64,000 bases of DNA. It comes from Hanleya hanleyi (Eukaryota > Mollusca > Polyplacophora > Lepidopleurida > Hanleyidae). The first letter of the stretch is position 1. Each line of letters starts with the position of its first letter. The stretch lies in the NCBI GenBank assembly GCA_036873755.1, contig JAVTVY010025216.1:1-64000 (forward strand). The letters are read 5' to 3'. Shown one piece after another: positions 34,979-47,049 of the stretch. Both the position numbers and the translations under genes were made by a program. The notes beneath the pieces were generated by a model that was given only the letters and a program-made list of their open reading frames with translations, was not told the origin of the DNA and did no database searches.

Positions 34979-36483
34979 TCACTTAATATATACACAGCTG
35001 TCTTTGAGTTCTATCCAAATCCCTTCAATGAGTCTTTCTGGTCGTTTCACAATCCTTTCAGATCTAGCCTGCAATTCTGGTGAGGCCATAGGTAGGGATT
35101 TTCGAGTTGTAACTGCTGAACTATCAGAACCATGAACTGTTTGGATTAAAGTTCTCGTTACTCTTGACAATGTCTTTTCTGTCTCTCCTGTATTCGACGC
35201 CTGATTGAGATTGGACAACATAGGAGAGCGGCGCTACTTTATTCTTTACCATTCCCTTTGTAGCCCAATTATTATCTCTAGAAATTCTTATCCGCACTGT
35301 ATCTCCTTCTGCTAAGAGAGATAACTCTCGCACATTTCTGTCAAAGTAGAATTTTCGTGACATTTTCTGGACGATTTTCTGTCCCTCATATCTTGCGGCG
35401 TCTCTAGCATATAATTGTTCCTCACAAATCAGAAAATTGGATCTAACCATTTGCCCATTGTTAAGTTTCTCAATAGGAGACTTTCCATTCTCCATACGGG
35501 TCGTTCTGTATGATAACAAACTTAGGTAAAAATCACTGCCATTATCTGCTGATTTTTTCAACAGATTTTTCACAACATTCACTGATTTCTCTGACAGCCC
35601 ATTGGACTGGGGATAATTCGGACTAGACGTTGAATGCTGACAGTCATATTTTCTGGCAAATTCCTTGAACTCTGCGGAACTTGAACCCATTGCCACTAAA
35701 CACTTGTGTCAATATTCCTTGACCGGGAAAACCCCTTTCCTCACATTCATCGCTGACTGACCCGTCACAGTATTCAACCGACAGACTTCTGGATAATTCG
35801 AATAATAGTAACCCATGATGACATAGATTTTTTTATTCACAGCACATAGCTCAGCTTTTTTCTCCGTGGATATCTGGTCACTGGATTGGAATTCAATGGT
35901 TCAGATGCCTGTTTCGGTCTGTATTTTAGACATGTATAACAGGATAGCACCATTAAAGAACATCACCTGTTATAATCTTCTCCGACACTTTTCAATAGTA
36001 AGGTGATCCGTATGTACCTTGGTTAACATCTCTTCTCAGATATTGTAGGATTACAATTTTGCTCACTTTTTAGTATAATCCCATCAACAAAGCTAAGTCC
36101 ATCACAAATGACACTTTGTAAGGTTTGCAGGGTCCTGTTCTAGTTCAAGCCTGATCTGCTTCATGTTCGATCCGACATAGGGATGGCTGCAGCATGGAGT
36201 CCACATAAGTATCTATTTCCTCTTTTCCACTGACACCAATCTTATGGTGGGTATTTTCGTATGCCCTGGAAAGAGCATCAGACGTGAACATGGATTTTCC
36301 AGGGGTATAAATGTACGTGACATTGCAACCTGAGCAGAAGCCGGCGTTCAGTGGCTTCCTGAATATAGCTAAAAGTGGCTTATGATCTGTCCCTGCTGAC
36401 ACATTTATATCGGTGAAATCGTTCACACGCGACGGTAAGTGCCAATGTTCCCTTCTCAATTTGAGTCTATCTTGTCCCCGCAC
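34979..36483 (-). mobile_element. Ty3/Gypsy-type pol relic (RNase H and integrase remnants)
   Basis: Minus strand, 5' to 3'. 36483-36145 holds the RNase H end and tether (TDHKPLLAIFRKPLNAG, YTPGKSMFTSDALSRAYE). 35696-35124 holds the integrase core end and C-terminal domain (SPNYPQSNGLSEKSVNVVKN, LSLLSYRTT, 'EGDTVRIR'). 35221-34979 holds the pol tail (RSERIVKRPERLIEG) in another frame. Between 35700 and 36145 the integrase N-terminal part is present only as broken frames. Reverse transcriptase, gag and LTRs are not visible, so this is a truncated, dead copy. Confidence 0.8.
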
Positions 36484-37179
36484 TGGTTAATATACTCTAG
36501 ATGTATAGGCCACTGGTGACCAGCCATCACGATATTTCTACAGAGTCACCGGTTTGATATACTCACCAAATATTTGTGTTGAGGAACATTTCAACCCAAT
36601 CAAGGCCTTGTTATCAATTAACAAAATTTACCAGGAATTTGCCTTATTCCACCAAATTGCTGAATTTCGTCAATTATTTTTCACCAATTTGTATACATGT
36701 ACACCAATTCATGCCAATTGGTAACACTGTGGATATATATTCAAGTACATTTGTTGATACATAAAGTATCTTGAACTTTATTCAAACCCTTTGGGTCTTT
36801 CCTGATGTTCCAATGAGCTGCATGATGTTCATCTGATTCAGGTTATTCACTTACCTGCTGCAATAACGCAAATCGAATATAAATATACCGCTCGACCAAC
36901 GTTGCAATATTCAGTCAGAATATTGGCCTTTTGGATCATATGAATTCCTGTCGTTTCGCCGGCATCCTTTTGTTGCATTTGATTGTTACCTTGTGAATGT
37001 TTCGCCCCGATGCTTGCCGTCTGTATAAATCATGTTATTGTTGTTTGTGACTGAAGCCGCTTGTTTGGCGTCTGGCCTCACAGGTTTGTGTTTTCCTTCT
37101 GTCAAACAGTCACATGGTCAGTTTTTCGTTTTCCAGCAGATGGATTAATAAGGCTATAAGAACATCATTGCTCTTGGAT
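36484..37179. other. No gene seen
   Basis: AT-rich sequence. 36580-36730 repeats the word CACCAATT/CACCAAAT several times, a loose low-complexity pattern. Confidence 0.3.
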
Positions 37180-37400
37180 ATTTGTATCTAATACCGCTCA
37201 AGCCGGTGCTGGAGGCCGTCTGGTCATGTCATCCAAGATGCCCACGTGAGCAGCTCACGTGAGCAGCTACCTGTACAATAAAAGCGTGGATGATACAAAT
37301 CATCACACGGTTCTATTTTGTGATGTTTTAGATATAATCATAATATTGGACTGTGTGCTCATGTGACAGCTTGTCAGTATGCCAGTATCTTGTTCCACCA
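37180..37400 (+). repeat. Structured repeat S, copy 1
   Basis: ATTTGTATC (37180-37188) pairs with GATACAAAT (37292-37300), closing a ~120-nt unit. The inner stem is CGCT (37195-) with AGCG (37283-). The core word is AAGCCGGTGCT, and ACAATAAAAGCG precedes the 3' strand. Directly after is the hairpin CATCAC (37301-37306) / GTGATG (37320-37325). This copy has an inserted duplication of CACGTGAGCAGCT in its central loop. The match to the other copies continues through 'CATGTGACAG' to about 37400. Confidence 0.65.
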
Positions 37401-38223
37401 CGTTTATTTGTTTCGTTTAATACATATTAGTCATCAATAATCACAGAATTATATAGCCTGATTTGTTTCGGTAATACAATCGCCACGAGGGGTCTAAATC
37501 AAACATCAACTGAGAAAAAAAATACTCCCTTCCCATAAAAGACAGCCCACCGATAAATCATTATTAATAAATATGTGACAGGTCATTTACACATAACCCA
37601 GTTTTCAAGAAGGAGTAGTATTGTTCAACTGAAATTTGAATGCAACCCCAATAAGATCATATGAATGGAAAATTGTGCATACGTACATTATTAAGAAAGG
37701 CCTGACAGTTCAACTACACAGCCCTTTTTCAAGAGGGAATATTTATTTTAATCCAAATATCGTTTGAATACTACTCCTAATTACGCTATATGGTTGGAAT
37801 ACAACCACGATCTTAGGTATTAAAAGTAACACGAGACAATGTTCAAAGAGATTAGTCCCTTGACGACAGAGATAAAGCAATAGAGTCGCACCTATCCCCT
37901 TTTTTTTAAACAGGAACAATTTCAGTTAACATTTGGAAATTGTCCGAAACTGACGTCAAAAATTTGGGATACAAGAACAAATCTGGATAATGTATAACTA
38001 CATGTATGCATATATGATACATATTAGGCAGATTAGACCAATAACAAAGTTGCTATGACGTACAAACACTGTTGTTAGAAACCGAAAATGTGATCGTAGA
38101 AATGCAAGTCGTGATCCAGATTGATCATTAAAGCTTTGAAAAACCGTCAATAAGCGGTGAAACTAGTTAGCTACAATCATAGAGAAGAAAAGCAACTCCG
38201 AGTAGGGATGACAATTTCGTTCT
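37401..38223. other. No gene seen
   Basis: AT-rich sequence without convincing frames or shared repeats. Confidence 0.35.
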
Positions 38224-38306
38224 GTATATTTCGCTATTAGTTATAGCATCTTCAGCAGTGAACTTTGTTCACTGCTGAAGATGCGCAACTAATAGCGAAA
38301 ATATAC
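38224..38306. repeat. Long hairpin (40-nt arms, 3-nt loop)
   Basis: Arms 38224-38263 and 38267-38306 are inverted copies (GTATATTTCGCTATTAG ... AGCAGTGAAC) with loop TTT and only three or four mismatches in the middle. This is a near-perfect cruciform or stem-loop. Confidence 0.85.
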
Positions 38307-38489
38307 AAAATAAATCTACTCCTTCTTCTATTGGAAAATCATCAGTGGTTCCAATGGATTCTAGCTACAATCAGACAGTGGAATACGTCATTCATTCTTT
38401 GCTTTTCATTACTCTGCCATACTCAAAGACAGTTTTATGGTCTTTAGAAATTAGGTTTTTCTATGCGATAAATTTTCATCAATGAAGTC

Positions 38490-39012
38490 TAGTTTATAAA
38501 TGTCGGATTGTACACTTGAGTTCTAATGTTATTGTCCGGATATGCCCCAAGAAGACGTGTTCAGATATGGATGAAAGACAATACGCAGTGACATCGAGTT
38601 GAAAGATATCCATATACAACAATTGAACAGGTCGGGAAAATGTGCCTCTCCAATTTTGGAGGTAAAAAAGGTCATTTTTCTTGAATAACTCAGAAAATAT
38701 GAACAAAACAGCATTTTGTTTTTGTAAATGGCGCATACAATGATATATTTTCACATTGGTTTACGTGCTTTGAAGAAATTGTTGCCTATCTACTTCAGGA
38801 GATAGAAAGCGGTCTGTTGTTTTTTTTTCAAATTGTCATTTCAACACGTTCGAGCAAGTTAACTATAAATCCTATCAATGGCAAAATGTAACTATCAATT
38901 TATGCGCCATTTAGAAAAAAAAGTGCTATTTTGTTCATAATTTCTGAGTTATTTTAGAAAAACGACCTTTTTGCCTCCAAAATTGGAGAGGCACATTTCC
39001 CCGACCTGTTGA
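38490..39012. repeat. Inverted repeat with GCGCCATT core
   Basis: 38620-38750 and 38895-39012 are inverted near-copies: 'AACAGGTCGGG', 'TGCCTCTCCAATTTTGGAGG', 'AATGGCGCAT' and their complements. The family is shared, diverged, with 600-690. Frames inside are not conserved. Confidence 0.6.
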
Positions 39013-39420
39013 AAAAAAAACCCAGTGAATCTTTCTGATTCTCTCGTCTGGAATCGAAATTTCAAGCTGTCGCCATATATGGGCGTTTGTGGACGGAACA
39101 TAAAACCAAACTTACTCTGGCAGCAAGGTAGAACATTCTCAAGTTGGCTCCTACCTGTCTGCACAGGTGGATGAAGCACAATCCAAAATGGTACCTTGAG
39201 GCAAGGGAAACCACATACAATTTTTTTTTTAAATCCAGTGAATCGTTCCGATTATCTCGTCTGGAATTGAAACTTTAAGTTGGCACGATATATGGGCGAA
39301 TGTGGACGGAACCTAACCCAAACTTACTCTGGTGGCAAGTTAGAAAATGGTCAAGTTGGCTCAATCCAGAATGGTATATTGAGGCAAGGAAACCACATAC
39401 AAAATTTAAAAAAAAAACAT
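39013..39420. repeat. ~200-bp tandem duplication
   Basis: 39013-39232 and 39233-39420 are diverged direct copies: 'CCAGTGAATC.TTC.GATT.TCTCGTCTGGAAT', 'ATATATGGGCG..TGTGGACGGAAC', 'ACCACATACAA', each ending in a T or A run. Confidence 0.65.
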
Positions 39421-40309
39421 TCAGTAGCTGTCCCTATGGGTACATGCGGGCCGGAGTTCTCCTTTATTTTCAATTCAACCAATCAGCGCTACTTTCAAAT
39501 GCGAAAGTCTACATCTTGACATTTAACAGTTCTGAATCCTGTGGCCAACGTCGTAGTTCTTTGAGTGGGGAAACGTCATATCGGCCTGCATGGAGATGCT
39601 TTGCAAGCTGTCTATTTGAATAACACATATGAGGTGGAAGTACCAAAACGACACAGACCTCTCTTCGCCCCAGGTCTGCTTATTGATTTTTCGGGTATAA
39701 CTCTCAATACAAGCCTAAAGTTGTTAGTCTCTGTACCTGTAATAAACGTAATATAGGCCTACGATCTGTCACCTTTTCGCACATTCATACATTGCTACGT
39801 TGCTTGTAGGTCCTAAAATAGATTGGAATGAACTTTTGAAAAGATTATGTCACGTTTTTTTTAAGTTAATGAGTTTATGAACTATTATCTCTAAACAATT
39901 TCTCAAAATGCACCAAACTGCGTAAGATGAATCTTCGCAAGATTAGGTAGAATTTACCGTGACAGTTGCCATGGTTACAACGACTTCAAAACCATTAAAC
40001 CCGATTTACAATCTGACTCATTTAGCTATTTTTGGGGAAGCGTGACTTTATTGACCAACTCTAATCGTTGCAGTTTAGTTTATTGAATTTTTATATATTT
40101 GTCTGTTGATACTAACACGCATATCAATTTCCCCACTGTAGAGCTTGTGGAAGTCTTCTTACAGCAAACACTCGACTCCGTCAGTCGATATTTGAATTGA
40201 AATTAATCTGGTCTTGATATACACCGATAATATCGGTACCGAGGTTATCCGATGGAAAAGCTCACATTCAAGGGCTGTGATAATGGGGCTTTCATCAAGG
40301 GTTTGAAAT
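39421..40309. other. No gene seen
   Basis: AT-rich sequence. Short overlapping plus-strand frames are not supported. Confidence 0.35.
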
Positions 40310-40510
40310 ATTTGTATCTAATATCGCTCAAGCCGGTGCTAGAGGCCGTGTGATTATGTCATTCAAGATGTCCACATGAACATATACAATAAGAGTGGCT
40401 GAGATACAAATCATCACTTTTGGTTCTTGTGATGTTTTTAGAAATATGCGATCAGTTTATTTTTCTGTGGGATCATATAACTGCCTTCCCATACTCTGAC
40501 ATTTTTTTAC
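40310..40510 (+). repeat. Structured repeat S, copy 2
   Basis: The closing stem ATTTGTATC (40310-40318) / GATACAAAT (40403-40411) is perfect. The inner stem CGCTC pairs with GAGTG, where copies 1 and 4 have CGCT/AGCG. The core AAGCCGGTGCT is kept. The hairpin CATCAC (40412-40417) / GTGATG (40429-40434) follows, then CTGTGGGATCAT as in the other copies. Confidence 0.65.
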
Positions 40511-41721
40511 ACCTCCCTTTTAATGTTGCATTTAATTTGGCTTATTTTACTTCAAATTTATTTCAGTAAAATACTGATGTCGGGTTTACTTGCATCAGAC
40601 AGGTTTTAGTCTCATATTTGTGATCAAAAAAGGGAGGAAATCGTCCTCGAGCTGTTCGGCTTGTAAGGCCAAACTTTCACTCTAATCGAAAGGATATGAA
40701 ATGGACCATTTTGTACAGCCTACATGCTGAATTATAAGACACGAAATAATGAAGGGCTGCAGATGCACGAAAACGGATTTATGGCGCACCATATTTGGTA
40801 CATTGGCTTATTTTATTATTTTTATGCAATTTTCGGTACAGATTTTCTTTTGTTACAAATATAGGAGAGTTTACCTATTTCAAACACAAATAATTCTTAA
40901 ATATTCAGTCTAAATATTATTTTGGTTGAAGGTGCATTTTGGAACAAAAGAAAATGTCGACTGTAAATGCACCGAAAAGTGCAAAATAAGCCCATGCGGC
41001 AGATTTGAACCACTGTAATTCTGGTTGTGTGATATCTGTGGACCTTGGTTTATTCTTTAACTGATAATTCAGAAATTGTCAGTTTGGCGCTTTTTAGACA
41101 AAAAATTAGCCCACCAGCTGTGTGTATCAAAAACGCATTGAGGACGATTCCCTATCTAAAGCAAACACGACCTTTGTGATCTTACAACAAAGAACCTTGG
41201 ATCGGTTGTCGATGGACCGTGGGGTGTGACTACCTTTCCCGCCGTAACAAATGATACCAGATAAAATAGACTGGAAAGGCAAATTTAAAAGAAATTGGAA
41301 AGATAAAATTTACTGCGATAATGTCCCAATTATCACGTTCAATGCACAAGCTATCGTGCATTGCAAATGTTTATATGAATGTTGTGAGGCGGATGAATGC
41401 TGTGAGGGGCATCAAATGAGAACAGTCTCAGGGCGGGAGATCAAAACTACACATGTGCAAAAGAGCAAAAACAGAACTGAAAAGTGATAAAAGAGTAAAA
41501 AAAAATAAACCAAACGAATTATTGTAGCTAACAAATTCTTTGTTTATTAGTAGGTGACGTTCCGTTGTAATAGCGTTTTCAAACAGTACATTTCTTTGTC
41601 CTATATAAGCTTAGATATTTACAAGCGCTCTATTTTATAATAAATACATAGCAAAGAGTTAGCAGAGGGAGATATTAAACAAATATAATCGATTGGAGGA
41701 TTCTGTCTATATTCAAGTTTG
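40511..41721. other. No gene seen; weak inverted repeat at 40805-40990
   Basis: 40805-40860 ('GGCTTATTTTATTATTTTTA', 'TTTTCGGTACAGATTTTCTT') is roughly mirrored by 40935-40990 ('CCGAAAAGTGCAAAATAAGCC'). The Cys-rich 78-codon plus-strand frame at 41251-41487 has no recognised family and is not called. Confidence 0.3.
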
Positions 41722-41905
41722 TCGGTCTCTTGCACACCGGTTCTCGTCAGATCAGAGTTACATGTACGCAACGCTGATCCCGGTAAATACCTGGACTGCT
41801 GATCGGGTTTCGTACTGGTTTAGCTGATCGGCGTCCAGAATAACAGAAACTGTGGGCACCGTCATAATATGACCGAACAATTCTTGAAAACGACGTTAAA
41901 TCCTA
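41722..41905 (-). repeat. GAGTGAGTGA-headed SINE-like repeat, minus-strand copy
   Basis: On the minus strand it begins GAGAGAGTAGGATTTAACGTC and ends GACGAGAACCGGTGTGC, matching head and tail of 8341-8600. The middle is diverged and shorter. Confidence 0.6.
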
Positions 41906-43339
41906 CTCTCTCATCCGGAAATCTAGTTAAATCAGTTAGGTTATATTGGTATATATGTGTTAAGTTCATCGCTCTTGTAGTCGCGTGGTGGATTTCTTTG
42001 TCTTTTTACCCTTCGTACAGACAAAGCCGTCCAGAATAAAAAATCTGGCAGATCAGAGCGGGGTCTCCAGAAGTCTGTGTCTGTAACATATCTTGGAGTG
42101 TGTATCAAAGTACAGGATCACCGGGTACATCCTATTTTGCTTGAAAGTCAAAGAATAATATTCGGTGTTGAACAGTCGGCAGTTCGATGGAATCTTAGAG
42201 GTATCGCGTCTGGTCTGCTTCGGAAATCTGTGCCAGTAACAGTGGTTGGAGTGTGTTCTCTTCCTTGGGCATTATTGTCACTCGGGACGCTGTTGTCAAC
42301 CCTAAGCTGTTTCAGGTCTTGCCCGTCAGTGGTCTTCAGTGTTGTGTCTGTATCACAAAGAAATAAAACATTTTAAGAGTTTCATGTTGTTTTATTGGCA
42401 CCAATACATATGGAAATATCATCATCCCACAGCCAAGCACCTAATAAATAAAAAAAAACTACAACCTTAGGACACAATGCTATTCTATGGATAACAACTT
42501 CTCTATTGTTGTGGAGCTGACGTTTCGTTGGAGATACTTTCAACTTTTTCAAAGCCAATGAGAATAGAATAGCATTGTGTAATATACGCCGACTTCTAAA
42601 TGCCTATCAAAGAAAAAAAAGAAATTACAACCGTAGGCACTGAAATGGGGCTATTTAAATATAAAATAGGCTGTTGGAATAATTCCACTAAGTCTTTGAT
42701 GTTCAGTCCCATGGAGCCACACATTTTGTCCAGTCTCGTACATTTCTCTCAACAAGGATCTCTAGTGAATTAACACATATATATATATATATATTTCAAA
42801 AAATAACTTGTGACTGATGGGACAGATACCTTAATTGCTATGAAACCGACTTAATGAAAGGATAAATAATGTCTTCTCTGCATGTTACCAATATTTGTAA
42901 AATATTTTACTTTTTCAGATCACAAGAAAGCATATCCTTCAGCAGTTAATGACAAAAATTCAGCATTGAGATACTTATGGTTAGATGAACTGGAGCTATG
43001 CTGGGATGTATCCTCTCATGGCATCATATTATATACATGTACCTCCTCCTGTCAGTACAGTCCCAGTTTGGAAGGTTACAAATTCTGACAATTATATTGT
43101 GCAGACTGGTACATGTAGGTCACTTCTATTTAAACATGATGACTTGGGGTTTGATCCTATCAATTGACACTATCCAGCCAACTGAACCAAGCCATTGGCC
43201 TAGGTCATGCATGTGTGCGCATCTAAATGGTATAGAGGGTCTGGCTTAGGGGATGTTTGTGTTTAAGTCCCAAAGTTACATACCGTGAATACAATTTCTG
43301 CAAGAATGATAGCCCAGAAAATTAGAATTGCTTGCCAGT
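41906..43339. other. No gene called; AT microsatellite at about 42776-42792
   Basis: A possible exon follows a good acceptor (TTACTTTTTCAG) at 42920. Two frames are open there and neither resembles a known family, so I leave it uncalled. Confidence 0.3.
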
Positions 43340-44798
43340 ATGGTAGTGCAGCGGATAATCATAACAATTGTGCAAATTATGACTAAAGCATGAAATTTTT
43401 ACCAGTGTTAGTACATACCATAAGGTTCATTTTAAGATCGGGAGGTAAGTCAGATTTGACCTCTGAGGACCGTGAGAGGTCAATGACCTCAATTACATTT
43501 TTTCACGATTCTGGTGCAGTTTGTCCGTTTTGGGAATCATTAGAAAGGTATGTTATGATTATCTGCTGCGCTCTAATTTTTAATGTGCACTGAACAAAGG
43601 CTATAAGCTTAAAGTACAGTGAGGTCAGTGACCTCAGACACATGTATAGTACATACCGGTACATGTAATACAGACGCATTATCCATATAGACGCATAAAT
43701 GTCAAGGTGTCTGATTGCACCTAACAGTCTCCCGAACATGCAAACAATGCAGTGCACTTGAGTGCAGCCTTGGTGCACTTGCAGCGGCCGGTACATCCCT
43801 TCTTGCAGTTGCAGTGGATCAGTTCGTGGCAAGATTTTGATGCCTCTGGCAGTGTCGTCCAAAGAGGCTGCCACCCAGAGGCCTCCTTTGTCCAGCCTCA
43901 GTCAGATGGGCTTGGTAACTCAGGATTCAGGACCAGAGTTTGGTTCCAGCAGTTGGCCTGGAGAGATGCACGCTTGATGTGCTGCTGGAGTGCTGCCTGC
44001 GTTGGGGGAATGTTTTCTAGAGCCCTAGACTTGTGTGCGAAGAGCTGTTTCCTAGCATCGTTCACTTCCATGATGTCACTGGTGCGGTCATACATCAGCA
44101 CAACGAAGCGCTCCAGCAGTGACATTGACTCCTCACTGACATCACTTGGCATGCGTAAGAGTTCTTGAAAGGCATCAGTCACCTCTGGGAACACTTTCCA
44201 AATCTCCCAGGCAGTCTTCTTCCCTCTGCCAGCGAATGAAGACACAGTGTCGCACCCTGTGAGGGCATGGAAGATGGGGAGAGTAGCACATTGTCTTGGG
44301 TTCATGGCGGCAGCCAGTTGGTGAACAGCTATGTACCGGAAGCTGGATCCAGTACCAAGAGCTATCCACAGCTCGTCAGGATTGATGTTGTTGAAAGAAG
44401 CCACAGCCAGTACCACAACATCAGTATCCACAGTGCGTATGGCCACCTTCCTCATTCCCTTCTGCACATCATCTGCCACATGTAGAAGCATGCGAGTGTC
44501 CGCCTCCTCGTGTGAACATGGGGCGAGGCTGGTCAAGTCGGACTCGGCAGGAGAGCACAGGACCTCAGTTCCACATGTTGCATACATTTCCTTGCCATCA
44601 GCTATTGGAAGACGAATGGTCTCTCGTGACAGGAAACCAAAAAGCTCAGTCTTGTTTTGATCAACACGAAGGAAGTCCTTCCAGTTCTTAGGCATGACGG
44701 TAGAGGGAGCCACTCTTTTCCTGGCGCCCTTGCCCCTCTTCTGTCTGGTCGTGCCTTTCAGGCTGTCAGGTAGATATACGTCCCAGACGAGATGCATG
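43340..44798 (-). pseudogene. Left palindrome arm: inverted copy of the nuclease gene, broken
   Basis: Near-identical inverse of 45086-46555. On the minus strand it encodes the same protein from HLVWDVYLPDSLKG onward. The residues upstream of that are replaced by unrelated spacer sequence, and a Trp codon has become TGA at 43898-43900, removing the Cys-rich tail. Both features show it is the derived, non-functional copy. Confidence 0.8.
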
Positions 44799-44802
44799 TC
44801 AA

Positions 44803-46164
44803 TCACGTGATGGGGATCTTGACCAGTTCTTCTCCCACGAGAACCAGGCAGCCCCACCTGCATTATCAATAGGAGGAAAACTGCGCCTTGTAGTCAAAGC
44901 AGATCTACTACACTGCCTGAAATCAGACCAAACCGAAACCACAAGCGCACCTGTGGTTGATGCCACAATCCTTGACGGAGCAGCTATTGTTCAAATGTTC
45001 AATCCTGTAGCGGCAAAGACCTTCCAAGAGTATGTGAACATAGTTTTTGCACCTTACATCTCCACTCAACTGGAAAAGGTTCACAGACTGCACCTCGTCT
45101 GGGATGTATATCTGCCTGACAGCCTGAAAGGCACGACCAGACAGAAGAGGGGCAAGGGCGTCAGGAAAAGAGTGGCTCCCTCTACCGTCATGCCTAAGAA
45201 CTGGAAGGACTTCCTTCGTGTTGATCAAAACAAGACTGAGCTCTTTGGTTTCCTTTCACGAGAGGCCATTCGTCTTCCAATAGCTGATGGCAAGGAAATG
45301 TATGCAACATGTGGAACTGAGGTCCCGTGCTCTCCTGCCGAGTCCGACTTGACCAGCCTCGCCCCATGTTCACACGAGGAGGCGGACACTCGCATGCTTC
45401 TACATGTGGCAGATGCTGTGCAGAAGGGGATGAGGAAGGTGGCCATACGCACTGTGGATACTGATGTTGTGGTACTGGCTGTGGCTTCTTTCAACAACAT
45501 CAATCCTGACGAGCTGTGGATAGCTCTTGGTACTGGATCCAGCTTCCGGTACATAGCTGTTCACCAACTGGCTGCCGCCATGAACCCAAGACAATGTGCT
45601 ACTCTCCCCATCTTCCATGCCCTCACAGGCTGCGACACTGTGTCTTCATTCGCTGGCAGAGGGAAGAAGACTGCCTGGGAGATTTGGAAAGTGTTCCCAG
45701 AGGTGACTGATGCCTTTGAAGAACTCTTACGCATGCCAAGTGATGTCAGTGAGGAGTCAATGTCACTGCTGGCGCGCTTCGTTGTGCTGATGTATGACCG
45801 CACCAGTGACATCATGGAAGTGAACCATGCTAGGAAACAGCTCTTCGCACACACGTCTAGGGCTCTAGAAAACATTCCCCCAACGCAGGCAGCACTCCAG
45901 CAGCACATCAAGCGTGCATCTCTCCAGGCCAACTGCTGGAACCAAACTCTGGTCCTGAATCCTGAGTTACCAAGCCCATCTGACTGGGGCTGGACAAAGG
46001 AGGCCTCTGGGTGGCAGCCTCTTTGGACGACACTGCCAGAGGCATCAAAATCTTGCCACGAACTGATCCACTGCAACTGCAAGAAGGGATGTACCAGCCG
46101 CTGCAAGTGCACCAAGGCTGCACTCAAGTGCACTGCATTATGTGCATGTTTGGGAGACTGTTAG
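44803..46164 (+). CDS. Predicted FEN1/XPG-like (PIN-fold) nuclease-family protein, 5' end missing
   Basis: Open in frame from at least 44803 (FFSHENQAAPPALSIGGKLR, matching the family's upstream part) to the stop at 46164, about 453 residues. The first usable start is only a GTG at 44953, so the true N-terminus was cut off by the inverted duplication. Motifs are CSHEEADTRMLLHVA (about 45368), IRTVDTDVVVLAVA (45445) and HALTGCDTVSSFAGRGKKTA (45616). The acidic EAD and DTD pairs and the GCD...GRGKKTA step resemble the XPG-I motif and helix-hairpin-helix of flap endonucleases. The Cys-rich tail (CHELIHCNCKKGCTSRCKC) may bind zinc. This family is multi-copy in invertebrates and poorly annotated. 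The nuclease role is my inference. Confidence 0.65.
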   Translation, partial: SRDGDLDQFFSHENQAAPPALSIGGKLRLVVKADLLHCLKSDQTETTSAPVVDATILDGAAIVQMFNPVAAKTFQEYVNIVFAPYISTQLEKVHRLHLVWDVYLPDSLKGTTRQKRGKGVRKRVAPSTVMPKNWKDFLRVDQNKTELFGFLSREAIRLPIADGKEMYATCGTEVPCSPAESDLTSLAPCSHEEADTRMLLHVADAVQKGMRKVAIRTVDTDVVVLAVASFNNINPDELWIALGTGSSFRYIAVHQLAAAMNPRQCATLPIFHALTGCDTVSSFAGRGKKTAWEIWKVFPEVTDAFEELLRMPSDVSEESMSLLARFVVLMYDRTSDIMEVNHARKQLFAHTSRALENIPPTQAALQQHIKRASLQANCWNQTLVLNPELPSPSDWGWTKEASGWQPLWTTLPEASKSCHELIHCNCKKGCTSRCKCTKAALKCTALCACLGDC

Positions 46165-46555
46165 ATGCAATCAGACACCTTGACATTTATGCGTCTATAT
46201 GGATAATGCGTCTGTATTACATGTACCGGTATGTACTATACATGTGTCTGAGGTCACTGACCTCACTGTACTTTAAGCTTATAGCCTTTGTTCAGTGCAC
46301 ATTAAAAATTAAAGTGCAGCAGATAATCATAACATACCTTTCTAATGATTCCCAAAACGGACAAACTGCACCAGAATCGTGAAAAAATGTAATTGAGGTC
46401 ATTGACCTCTCACGGTCCTCAGAGGTCAAATCTGCCTTACCTCCCGATCTGAAAATGAAGCTTATGGCATGTACTAACACTGGTAGAAATTTCATGCTTT
46501 AGTCATAATTTGCACAATTCTTATGATATGAGAGATTATCAGCTGTACTATGGCA
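45086..46555 (+). repeat. Right arm of the 3.2-kb palindrome
   Basis: Inverse of 43340-44798, with spacer 44799-45085 between the arms. The outermost ~50 bases are more diverged. AGGTCA-type words (GAGGTCATTGACCTC) occur in the 3' flank in both arms. Confidence 0.85.
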
Positions 46556-47049
46556 AACATATGATAAGTATGCCTTAAACTATTTTCTCCTGCATATATA
46601 AAGAGTACTGGATAAAGTTTTTATCAACCAGCGATTTATGACATTCGTTCAGGAAAACTCTCTCCAAGTCAACCCCTGAGTGGTATCCATTTTGTATTCA
46701 TACTCTAAAACAGAAAACTCTGTGAAAATGACATTTGAATATTCATAAGAATAGCAGAAAATATTTAACTTCAATAATATAGACCGAGTGGTACAAAATA
46801 TAGCCAAAATAGTTGACCAAACTATCTGCAGTATCTGAATAGCTTGAGTACTACTTTCTTCTGCTCTTCCTCCCAAAGCCTAAAGCAGTTCAATAAACAA
46901 CCAATCATACTGGCAACGGTACTACTTGCGTTCAAGTTTTTCCTCCGTATCAGACAAGACCATTAGACCCCACGGGTCTACATCGCCCCGTGAAAATAAT
47001 GAAATAAATGAATACATGAATAAACAAATATTTATAGTGCGGTATTGTG
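46556..47049. other. No gene seen
   Basis: AT-rich spacer between the palindrome and a tandem repeat. Short frames only. Confidence 0.35.

Noticed and set aside
41251..41487. Cys-rich 78-codon frame as a possible small secreted peptide
   Set aside because: No signal peptide, no recognised Cys framework and a Lys-rich low-complexity end.
42920..43160. Possible exon after a good splice acceptor (TTACTTTTTCAG)
   Set aside because: Two competing frames, no donor in phase and no family resemblance.
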